Origin: Deltaproteobacteria bacterium
GTDB lineage: Bacteria; Myxococcota_A; UBA796; UBA2385
Direction: 5' to 3'
Assembly: GCA_016845285.1 (NCBI GenBank)
Contig: JAERSX010000568.1
Coordinates: 1 to 5,036 of the forward strand
Length of the DNA stretch: 5,036 bases
Within the stretch, counting starts at the first letter, position 1, and each line of letters opens with the position of its first letter. Made by a program: the position numbers and the translations under genes. Below the pieces are notes generated by a model. It worked only from the letters and a program-made list of their open reading frames with translations, did no database searches and had not been told where the DNA came from. Positions 1 through 5,036 of this stretch are shown here, piece by piece.

Positions 1-1049
1 ACATCAGCGGACTCTCCCGCGTCTACCCAGGCCGCCTCACCCCAGCCCCAGCTCATGTCCTCGATGTGGTCTCCCACCAGGCCCAGGGCGTCGCCCGAGC
101 CCTCCAGCCCAGCGGTGAGCTCGCTGATGGGCAGCGCCCCGGCGAGGGTCCACATGCGGGCAAGGCCCGGCTCCTGTGTGGCCACGTAGTCCTCGGCGAT
201 GTCGCGGAGGTAGAGGTTGCCGGGGAGGGTGGCCTCCACGCTGAAGACCTCCAGCTCTCGGGTGGGTCCGGTCAGTCCGTTCGGATCGATCAGGGCCGGG
301 CCGTGCACCAGCGCGGGGATGGCGATGCCCACGATGAGATCGCCCACTCCACCGCTCTGCACACCGTCGAGAGAGACGGAACCCGAGACCGTGGCCTCCG
401 AGGCCACCTCATCGGGCCGAAGGGGCACGACCACCTCCCGGGCCACCGTGCCGTAGAGGGTCGCCGGGACGTAGGCGTCGGTGTAGGCGGTGACCGCCAG
501 CGGCCCACCGTCCGGCACCGGCAGGCGCACCTTGCCCTCGGGGCTCGTGTACTCGGCTTCGTCGTCGTCCGAGAGCTTCACCTTGGCGCCCTGCAAGGGG
601 GTCCCGTCCACCGCCGAGACCACGATGACGTCGATGGCACCGTCGTCCCGTACGGAGATCTGCGCCTCGGCCTCCAGCTCTTCGTGGCTCACGCGGAGGG
701 TCACCTCTCCGGCCGCGTTCGCCGTCGCCACCCCGTCGACCACCGCGACAACCGCCTCATCGTCGCTGCTGACCGTCAGCTCCAGATCGGCCCATGCCGC
801 CTCGGCGTCCTGCCCGACCACACGCACCGAGAAGGTGGCGCCCGGGTGTACCACGAGGCCGTCCGGGAAGAGGCGGAGCTCGACGAGGCCGTCGTCGGGG
901 GGCTCGCCGGTGTCGTCGGGACCGGGCTCGCTGGTGTCGTCGGCGAGCCCCGTCTCACTCGAGGTGTAGGGCGCCGTGTCGGTCGGCGTCACCGGCGGAG
1001 AGCTGCCCTTGCACCCCGTGAGTGCAAGCACCAGGACGGCGCGACTCAC
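1..1049 (-). CDS. Predicted lipoprotein with Ig-like and carboxypeptidase-regulatory-like domains (3' end outside window)
   Basis: About 349 codons are visible with no stop, so the C-terminus lies beyond the left edge. The protein begins MSRAVLVLALTGCKG: a short hydrophobic stretch ending in a lipobox (LTGC, Cys13), predicting a lipid-anchored envelope protein. Residues about 20-54 are a linker rich in Asp, Thr, Pro, Gly and Glu. Residues about 55-133 look like a bacterial Ig-like (Big_2) domain, with the typical SSDDEAVVAVVDG then VATANAAGEVTLRV pattern at 94-120. Residues about 138-210 resemble a carboxypeptidase-regulatory-like beta domain (VVSAVDGTPLQGAKVKL, then SPEGKVRLPVPDG). The remaining 140 or so residues I do not recognise. 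The GTG start at 1049-1047 overlaps the TGA of the upstream gene (GTGA), and GGAG at 1058-1055 lies five bases before it, which fixes the start and implies translational coupling. An adhesive or structural surface role would fit these folds, but that is inference. No catalytic motif is seen. Confidence 0.87.
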   Translation of the reverse strand, partial: MSRAVLVLALTGCKGSSPPVTPTDTAPYTSSETGLADDTSEPGPDDTGEPPDDGLVELRLFPDGLVVHPGATFSVRVVGQDAEAAWADLELTVSSDDEAVVAVVDGVATANAAGEVTLRVSHEELEAEAQISVRDDGAIDVIVVSAVDGTPLQGAKVKLSDDDEAEYTSPEGKVRLPVPDGGPLAVTAYTDAYVPATLYGTVAREVVVPLRPDEVASEATVSGSVSLDGVQSGGVGDLIVGIAIPALVHGPALIDPNGLTGPTRELEVFSVEATLPGNLYLRDIAEDYVATQEPGLARMWTLAGALPISELTAGLEGSGDALGLVGDHIEDMSWGWGEAAWVDAGESAD

Positions 1050-1456
1050 GGGCTCTCCACGAAGCGAACGCCGAGGAGCCAGTCGGCTGCACCGTCTTCG
1101 GCACGCTCGCCGTCGACCTCACACGGGGTGCACACCTCCTCGCAGGGGGCCCACTCCGTCTCGACCACGCCGCTACCGTCGAGCTCCACAGGCCCTGCCC
1201 GCCCGAGCGAGCCGCCATCTTCGCTCAGGTGTTCGACCGTCACCACCGCGGGCTCTCCCGCCGGCAAGCCGGTGAATGCAACCCGACCGGCGCCCAGTGC
1301 CTGGTCGCGGTGGCCCACGCCCTCGACGCAGAGACGCACCCGGTCTTCGTCGACCAACGACGCCCCCCGGATGTCGAGGTGGAGATCGGCATTGCGCCAC
1401 TCCTCGAGGCCGCAGCCGCCCAGGGCGACCGCCAGCAGCAGCCCGTCGCCGCGCAT
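1046..1456 (-). CDS. Small predicted lipoprotein with a C-terminal Cys cluster, unknown function
   Basis: This gene encodes 136 residues. The N-terminus MRGDGLLLAVALGGCG has a hydrophobic core and a lipobox (LGGC, Cys15), so a lipid-anchored envelope protein is predicted. The mature part looks like a small beta-rich domain: alternating hydrophobic strands around 24-30, 39-47 and 58-64, and another at 70-77. Further cysteines are Cys43 and a C105-x3-C109-x2-C112 cluster near the C-terminus; in an exported protein these are more likely disulfides or a metal site than an iron-sulfur cluster. An in-frame TAG lies three codons before the ATG, so this ATG is the only reasonable start; the ribosome site is weak (AGGCGG just upstream). 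It sits six bases after the upstream lipoprotein gene and its stop overlaps the next start, as in an operon. I recognise no named family. The reality of the gene rests on the lipobox and on this packing. Confidence 0.8.
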   Translation of the reverse strand: MRGDGLLLAVALGGCGLEEWRNADLHLDIRGASLVDEDRVRLCVEGVGHRDQALGAGRVAFTGLPAGEPAVVTVEHLSEDGGSLGRAGPVELDGSGVVETEWAPCEEVCTPCEVDGERAEDGAADWLLGVRFVESP

Positions 1457-1462
1457 GGCCGC

Positions 1463-2140
1463 CTACTCGGAGTCGGCCGTCCAGTCGCCGTCGGAGAGCA
1501 CCCAGGCCTCGTCGTAGCCCGTGGGGATGAACTTGCTCGCTCCCCAGCCCTTGGCCAACCACCAGTCTCCGGCCATGGGGGGCCCGGTCAGGGGATCGCC
1601 ATCGCCATCATCCAAGGTGAAGTGGAGGCAGTCCCAGGTGTTGTCTTCGGAGATCCAGTGGTTGGGGCACGACACCACCTGGTTGAAGGTGGCCGTGAAG
1701 TCGTAGCCGCCGCCCGAGCTCTCCACGGTGTCGCCAGGCACCATCTGGTACTCGGACAGGTTCACCGGCGTGTCGAGGTCGGTCCAGCCGCTGCCGTCGT
1801 CCCACGCGTGGATCTGGATGCCGTCGCTCGAGTCGGCGGACCACTTCACGCTGAAGAGGTATTCGGCCGGATCCTGCTTGCTGTACTCGAGGGTGACGAT
1901 CTCTTTGTTGTCCACTTCCTCGATGGGCACGAGCTTGTCCACCTGCATCTTCCAGGTGGTCTCCTCGTTGTCGGAGACGTACTCCCAGGCCCGGTTGCCA
2001 TCCATCGCGAAGTACTCGTGAGTGGAGTAGCCAGCGTATTCGTACGCGGTCCCGGCACAGCCCGTGGCCAGGCCGATGCCACCGCCGGCTACGGCAGCAG
2101 AAATGAGGGTCGCGACGCGTATGGGTTGTGCACTGCTCAA
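1463..2140 (-). CDS. Trp/Tyr-rich predicted lipoprotein, unknown function
   Basis: This is the first gene of the minus-strand operon. I chose TTG at 2140-2138, giving 225 residues, because a full GGAGG (2150-2146) lies five bases upstream and this start removes two acidic residues from the signal peptide. An in-frame GTG at 2152-2150 would give 229 residues and has a weaker GGAG upstream. The signal region ends in LATGC (Cys28 from TTG), an acceptable though not ideal lipobox. The mature protein is rich in Trp, Tyr and Asp. It carries EYFAMDGNRAWEYV at 42-55 and GDWWLAKGWGASKF at 191-204, recalling bacterial lipoproteins with an N-terminal YF-x-G-x-W-Y pattern and a C-terminal W-F-AKG-x-G pattern; that resemblance is from memory. 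Cys158 and Cys171 could form a disulfide. An acidic DDGDGD loop at 177-182 might bind calcium. Its GC is visibly lower than that of its neighbours. Function unknown. Confidence 0.87.
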   Translation of the reverse strand: MSSAQPIRVATLISAAVAGGGIGLATGCAGTAYEYAGYSTHEYFAMDGNRAWEYVSDNEETTWKMQVDKLVPIEEVDNKEIVTLEYSKQDPAEYLFSVKWSADSSDGIQIHAWDDGSGWTDLDTPVNLSEYQMVPGDTVESSGGGYDFTATFNQVVSCPNHWISEDNTWDCLHFTLDDGDGDPLTGPPMAGDWWLAKGWGASKFIPTGYDEAWVLSDGDWTADSE

Positions 2141-2145
2141 GGAGT

Positions 2146-2150
2146 CCTCC
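2146..2150 (-). promoter_or_regulatory. Ribosome binding site deciding the start of the first lipoprotein gene
   Basis: On the minus strand GGAGG occupies 2150-2146, followed by ACTCC and then TTG at 2140-2138. A full-length Shine-Dalgarno core at five-base spacing supports the rare TTG start over the GTG at 2152, whose own candidate (GGAG at about 2164) is shorter and further away. Confidence 0.6.
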
Positions 2151-2152
2151 AC

Positions 2153-2282
2153 GCCCGGTGCTCCGGCCTACATCAAGACTGAGTAGCACGAGGCTCGGCG
2201 AGGAGCGACCGGAGCCCGTAAAGCCTGACCCTGAAGAGGAGGCGAGGCGTGGTAGAAGGCCCATCCTGCGCCTGGAGGGCCC
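2153..2282. promoter_or_regulatory. Divergent intergenic region between the lipoprotein operon and glpK
   Basis: These 130 bases separate two divergently read transcription units and so should contain both promoters. I searched both strands for TTGACA/TATAAT-like pairs at 16-18 base spacing and found none convincing, which is common in GC-rich genomes. A 7-base inverted repeat (GCTCCGG at 2160-2166, CCGGAGC at 2209-2215) is present but widely spaced and may be chance. A TAG in the glpK frame at 2253-2255 bounds that gene on its 5' side. Regulatory role is inferred from gene orientation only. Confidence 0.4.
2274..2279 (+). promoter_or_regulatory. Ribosome binding site of glpK
   Basis: GGAGGG lies at 2274-2279, with GGAGG ending four bases before the GTG at 2283. 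The frame is closed by TAG at 2253 with no other start codon between, so this GTG is the start. The spacing is slightly short. Confidence 0.65.
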
Positions 2283-3785
2283 GTGTCCGAAGATCCCACC
2301 CTCGTCGTCCTGGCCATCGACCAGGGCACCACCGGCAGCACCGCCCTGCTGCTCGATCACGACGTGCGCGTCGTGGCCCACCACAACGTGGAATTCCCCA
2401 ACCACTACCCCCAGCCAGGGCACGTGGAGCACGACACCGCCGAGATCTGGACGAGCGTCGAGGCCGCCGTCCGAGGCGCGCTGGCAAAGACCGATGGCCC
2501 CGTGAAGATCGTGGCCATCGGCATCACCAACCAGCGTGAGACCTCGCTCTTCTGGGACCGCCAGACCGGCGAGCCCATCCACCGTGCGCTCGTCTGGCAG
2601 GACCGGCGGACCGCCGATCGCTGCCAGGCACTCAAGGACGCCGGCCACGAGGCGCTGTTCCGCGCCCGCACCGGTCTGGTCCTCGACCCCTACTTCTCGG
2701 GCACCAAGGCTGGCTGGCTGCTCGACAATGTGCCGGGCGCCCGCGCCCGGGCCGAGGCCGGCGAGCTGGCCTTTGGCACCATCGACACCTGGCTGACCTG
2801 GAAGCTCTGCGGGGGCCAGGCTGTCGACTCCAGCCCCCATGCCACCGACCCCAGCAACGCCTCGCGCACCCTGCTCTTCGACATCCACCGCCTGGCCTGG
2901 GACGAAGAGCTCTGCGGCATCCTCGGCGTGCCGATGTCCACCCTTCCACGCATCTGCGACAACGCCGAGGTGCTCGGCCACACCGCCGGCCTGGGCTTCC
3001 TGCCCGACGGCATCCCCGTGGCCGGCATGGCGGGCGACCAGCAGGCGGCGCTCTTCGGGCAGGCCTGCTTCGCGCCCGGCGAGGCCAAGTGCACCTATGG
3101 CACCGGCGCCTTCGTCCTCCTCAACACCGGTGAGACCGCCGTGCCCAGCGAGCACGGCCTGCTGACCACCGTGGGCTGGCGACTGGAAGGCCGCACCACC
3201 TACGCCCTCGAGGGCAGCGCCTTCATCGCTGGCGCCGCCGTACAGTGGCTCCGCGATGGCCTCGGCTTCTTCAAGAGCGCCCCCGAGATCGAGTCGCTCG
3301 CCGCCAGCGTCGATGACAGCGGCGGCGTGTCCTTTGTTCCTGCCCTGGCAGGTCTCGGCGCGCCCCACTGGCGCCCAGACGCCCGCGGCATCCTCTGTGG
3401 ACTCACCCGCGGCACCACCCGGGCACACGTGGCACGGGCGGTGCTCGAGGGCATCGCACTGCAGATCAGCGACATCCTGGGCGCCATGAGCGCCGACGCC
3501 GGCCAGCCCCTGCAGGCGCTCAAGGTAGACGGCGGCGCCGCGCGCAACGACCTGCTCATGCAGTTCCAGGCCGACGTGCTGGACGTGACCTGCGTGCGAC
3601 CGACCGTGCTCGAGACCACCGCGCTGGGCGCCGCATTCCTGGGTGGACTGGGCGCCGGCTTCTGGGACTCTCCGGCCGCCATCACCGCAGCCTGGAAGGA
3701 GGACCGATCCTTCGCGCCCACCCTGACGGCCGAAGAACGTGCAGGCCACCTGGCACGCTGGGCCGACGCCATCGCACGGGCCTGA
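2283..3785 (+). CDS. glpK: Glycerol kinase
   Basis: GlpK phosphorylates glycerol with ATP to sn-glycerol 3-phosphate in the cytoplasm, the entry step for glycerol catabolism and a source of lipid precursor. The 500 residues match the usual family length of about 500. The two FGGY kinase domains are complete: DQGTTGS at 13-19 (phosphate binding), PGHVEHD at 45-51, GITNQRET at 80-87 with glycerol-binding Arg85 and Glu86, VWQDRRT at 104-110 with Trp105, PYFSGTK at 136-142 with Tyr137, [11 protein letters not shown] at 250-260 with catalytic Asp252, YGTGAF at 272-277, GLGAPHW at 357-363 and the nucleotide-site segment [17 protein letters not shown] at 415-431. The start is GTG, preceded by GGAGGG. 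FGGY signature 1 has Ala143 where a larger hydrophobic residue is usual. The E. coli fructose-1,6-bisphosphate ligand Arg236 aligns with Gly243, and the His phosphorylated by HPr in enterococci aligns with Gly238. No glycerol facilitator or glycerol-3-phosphate dehydrogenase gene is next to it. The identification is secure. Confidence 0.98.
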   Translation: MSEDPTLVVLAIDQGTTGSTALLLDHDVRVVAHHNVEFPNHYPQPGHVEHDTAEIWTSVEAAVRGALAKTDGPVKIVAIGITNQRETSLFWDRQTGEPIHRALVWQDRRTADRCQALKDAGHEALFRARTGLVLDPYFSGTKAGWLLDNVPGARARAEAGELAFGTIDTWLTWKLCGGQAVDSSPHATDPSNASRTLLFDIHRLAWDEELCGILGVPMSTLPRICDNAEVLGHTAGLGFLPDGIPVAGMAGDQQAALFGQACFAPGEAKCTYGTGAFVLLNTGETAVPSEHGLLTTVGWRLEGRTTYALEGSAFIAGAAVQWLRDGLGFFKSAPEIESLAASVDDSGGVSFVPALAGLGAPHWRPDARGILCGLTRGTTRAHVARAVLEGIALQISDILGAMSADAGQPLQALKVDGGAARNDLLMQFQADVLDVTCVRPTVLETTALGAAFLGGLGAGFWDSPAAITAAWKEDRSFAPTLTAEERAGHLARWADAIARA

Positions 3786-3811
3786 GTCGCTCTCCCGAGC
3801 CCGACCCGACT

Positions 3812-3840
3812 GGGGCCGCTCCCAGGCTGGGATAGGCCCT
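3812..3840 (+). terminator. Possible hairpin between glpK and the Lon-domain gene
   Basis: GGGCC (3813-3817) pairs with GGCCC (3835-3839), extended by a G-U pair (3812/3840). After a 2x2 mismatch, TCCCA (3820-3824) pairs with TGGGA (3828-3832) around a GGC loop. No T-run follows, and the structure ends only four bases before the next ribosome binding site. It could be a weak terminator, a processing or stability element for glpK mRNA, or a leader structure for the next gene. The pairing is visible; the role is inferred. Confidence 0.3.
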
Positions 3841-3843
3841 GAC

Positions 3844-3848
3844 GGAGG
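3844..3848 (+). promoter_or_regulatory. Ribosome binding site deciding the start of the Lon-domain gene
   Basis: GGAGG at 3844-3848 lies five bases before ATG 3854. An in-frame GTG at 3848-3850 overlaps this site and so would lack a properly spaced one. ATG 3854 is therefore preferred. Confidence 0.7.
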
Positions 3849-3853
3849 TGGGA

Positions 3854-4519
3854 ATGATCGAGCTGCCGACATCCGAGGAGATCGCCCTCGCCTGTCAGGC
3901 GATGCCGCTCTTCCCTCTGCCGGGTGTGAGCTTCTTCCCGCACACCCTGCTTCCCCTGCACGTCTTCGAGTCACGCTACCGCGACCTCGTGCGCGACACG
4001 CTCGTCGGCCACAAGCTCATGGCACTTCCCCGCCTCGATGAGGGCTGGGAGAGCGACTACGACGGGCGGCCCCGTGTGTTGCCCGTGTGCGGCATGGGCC
4101 TCATCGTGCGCCAACAACAGCTGCCCGACGGCCGCTACAACATCATCTTGCTGGGCCTCCAACGGGTACGTGTGCTCGAGGAGCCGGCGACCGACACGAG
4201 CTACCGGGTGGCTCGGGTGGCGCTGCTCGAAGACGACGACGCCGAGGACAGCGCAGCCGTCAGCTCCGCCAGCCTCCGCCTGCAGGCCATGCTGAGCCAG
4301 GTCCTGGGCAGCGACGAGGAGCGTCAGAGCGAGGTTCGACGCCTCCTGAGCCGCCCACGCACCCCCGAAGAGCTCTGCGACATGGCCGCACACCTCGTGC
4401 TGCGTGAGGCACAGTCCCGCCAGCGCTTCCTCTCCACGCCCAGCCTGCTGCGTCGGCACGAGCTCGTCATCGCGGCTCTGCTGCCGTCCTTTGGCACCCA
4501 CACAGCCGGCGAAGCCTGA
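3854..4519 (+). CDS. Lon protease substrate-binding (N-terminal) domain protein, stand-alone
   Basis: The 221 residues match the LON substrate-binding domain family (PF02190) along most of their length. The hallmark is MPLFPLPGVSFFPHTLLPL at 17-35, directly followed by HVFESRYRDLV at 36-46, the classic FPL...PL-H-FE-RYR signature. Next comes a beta-rich part (CGMGLIVRQQQLPDGRYNIILLGLQRVRVLE, about 76-106), then a helical C-terminal half from about residue 130. There is no AAA+ ATPase and no Ser-Lys protease domain, so this is not Lon itself. Stand-alone members of this family occur widely in bacteria; a role in binding misfolded or target proteins is often assumed but is not established. No signal peptide is seen, so it should be cytoplasmic. 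It starts 68 bases after glpK on the same strand and may share its transcript, though a hairpin lies between. The family call is firm; the function is open. Confidence 0.93.
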   Translation: MIELPTSEEIALACQAMPLFPLPGVSFFPHTLLPLHVFESRYRDLVRDTLVGHKLMALPRLDEGWESDYDGRPRVLPVCGMGLIVRQQQLPDGRYNIILLGLQRVRVLEEPATDTSYRVARVALLEDDDAEDSAAVSSASLRLQAMLSQVLGSDEERQSEVRRLLSRPRTPEELCDMAAHLVLREAQSRQRFLSTPSLLRRHELVIAALLPSFGTHTAGEA

Positions 4520-4541
4520 GCCGGGCTCCGGCCCGCCGCTC
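4518..4541 (+). terminator. Possible GC-rich hairpin after the Lon-domain gene
   Basis: GAGCCGGGC (4518-4526) pairs with GCCCG (4531-4535) and GCTC (4538-4541), giving nine base pairs with a TCCG loop and a two-base CC bulge. It begins inside the stop codon of the Lon-domain gene. No T-run follows, so an intrinsic terminator of the usual kind is doubtful; it might act with Rho or protect the 3' end. The next gene starts 21 bases later. Confidence 0.35.
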
Positions 4542-4562
4542 GTCCTGGGGTACCGTCGCCTC

Positions 4563-5036
4563 ATGTCGATCTCGATCCTCGCCCTGCTGACGGCCGGTGC
4601 GGCCCTCGCCGACCCGCTCCCCGATCCCGCTGCCTGTACCGAGCCTCTCGACGCCTACATGAGCGCGGTGGCCACGGGTGGAAAGCGCGACGCCTACATG
4701 TGTCTCGCGGCCCTGGATGACGCTCAGGGGCCCTTGATCGCCCGCCTCGAGGACGAGGCCCTCGTCGAAGGGGCCCGGAGTCGGATCAGCCGCGCCTTGG
4801 CCATCCACCTGCTGCAGCGACTGGACACCACCATCGTCGTCGAGGCCGTCCGTGTCCTCGAAGCCCCCGAGCGGAACCTGGTGCGAGACGGCATCCACGC
4901 GCACCGCGGGCGGCGATCTGCCAGCGAGGAACACCACACCGTCTTCGAGCAATTCGACTGGTACCGCCCCGACGAGAACTTCTCGAACCGCCTGCTCCAA
5001 GACGTGGACATGGCGAACATCGCCATGCTCGACAAC
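4563..5036 (+). CDS. Exported protein of unknown function (3' end outside window)
   Basis: From ATG 4563 the frame stays open for 158 codons to the right edge, so the C-terminus is not seen. The N-terminus MSISILALLTAGAALADPLP is a short signal peptide with a likely signal peptidase I cut after ALA (about residue 16), so a periplasmic or secreted protein is expected. The mature part is mostly alpha-helical by eye: amphipathic stretches around 28-50, 55-65 and 70-100 with Leu/Ala spacing reminiscent of HEAT-like repeats, although no clear repeat unit can be aligned. A distinctive HHTVFEQFDWYRPDENF segment lies at about 125-141. Cys25 and Cys47 could form a disulfide. The ribosome site is weak (GGGG at 4547-4550, twelve bases from the ATG). 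It follows the Lon-domain gene after 43 bases, separated by a hairpin, so it may or may not share a transcript. I do not recognise the family; the coding call rests on the open frame and signal peptide. Confidence 0.82.
   Translation, partial: MSISILALLTAGAALADPLPDPAACTEPLDAYMSAVATGGKRDAYMCLAALDDAQGPLIARLEDEALVEGARSRISRALAIHLLQRLDTTIVVEAVRVLEAPERNLVRDGIHAHRGRRSASEEHHTVFEQFDWYRPDENFSNRLLQDVDMANIAMLDN

Noticed and set aside
1046..1145. CX3CX2C motif as a radical SAM enzyme
   Set aside because: The protein has 136 residues, is predicted to be an exported lipoprotein and has the motif near the C-terminus; no TIM-barrel is possible.
1457..1465. Read-through fusion of the first two lipoprotein genes, which are in the same frame and separated only by TAG plus two codons
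   Set aside because: The second gene has its own ATG and signal peptide with lipobox directly after the stop, which only makes sense as a separate start.
66..1517. Plus-strand open frame of 483 codons
   Set aside because: It lies antisense to two genes with lipoboxes, ribosome sites and operon spacing. Its product is a low-complexity Arg/Gly/His-rich sequence without domains, as expected from GC-rich DNA.
1022..2182. Plus-strand open frame of 386 codons
   Set aside because: Antisense to the lipoprotein genes, with composition typical of a shadow frame and no recognisable domain. The minus-strand products have coherent export signals.
2160..2215. 7-base inverted repeat GCTCCGG/CCGGAGC as an operator
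   Set aside because: The arms are 42 bases apart and short; in GC-rich DNA this is easily chance.
1608..3974. Minus-strand open frame of 788 codons
   Set aside because: It covers the whole of glpK on the opposite strand and crosses into another gene. The sequence is Gly/Ala/Arg-rich without domains. glpK is certain, so this is a shadow.
3854..4519. Lon protease gene
   Set aside because: Only the N-terminal substrate-binding domain is present, and a proper stop and a new gene follow, so it is a stand-alone protein rather than a truncated Lon.
3971..5000. Minus-strand open frames (3971-4564 and 4467-5000)
   Set aside because: They oppose the Lon-domain gene and the exported-protein gene, both of which have better starts and recognisable features.

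Overview
This 5,036-base window is GC-rich and densely coded. It contains six genes in two divergent groups and no RNA genes, mobile elements or CRISPR. A hand count gives about 74% GC in a 180-base stretch of the glycerol kinase gene, but only about 57% in a 180-base stretch of the lipoprotein gene at 1463-2140. The high GC, the number of predicted lipoproteins and the Asp/Thr/Gly/Pro-rich linker after one lipobox suggest a myxobacterium-like organism (Myxococcota or a related former deltaproteobacterial group). This is inference from style; no marker gene is present to prove it.

Left half, minus strand (1-2140): three tightly packed genes, read right to left, each encoding a predicted lipoprotein. 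The first is a 225-229 residue Trp/Tyr-rich protein. Six bases later comes a 136 residue Cys-containing protein. That gene overlaps by four bases (GTGA) a long protein with a bacterial Ig-like domain and a carboxypeptidase-regulatory-like domain, which runs off the left edge. The spacing indicates one operon with translational coupling. None of the three has a function I can name.

Centre (2141-2282): a short divergent intergenic region that must hold the start signals for both directions. I see clear ribosome binding sites but no convincing promoter.

Right half, plus strand (2283-5036): glycerol kinase (glpK), then a single-domain protein resembling the substrate-binding N-terminal domain of Lon protease, then the first 158 codons of an exported protein of unknown function that runs off the right edge. 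GC-rich hairpins lie in both short gaps between these genes. Neither glpF nor glpD is adjacent.

Two real genes are easily missed because they are cut by the window edges: the Ig-like lipoprotein on the left and the exported protein on the right. Very long open frames opposite the lipoprotein genes and opposite glpK are by-products of high GC. The most interesting item is the three-lipoprotein operon. I see no sign of a recognisable new defence, mobile or biosynthetic system.
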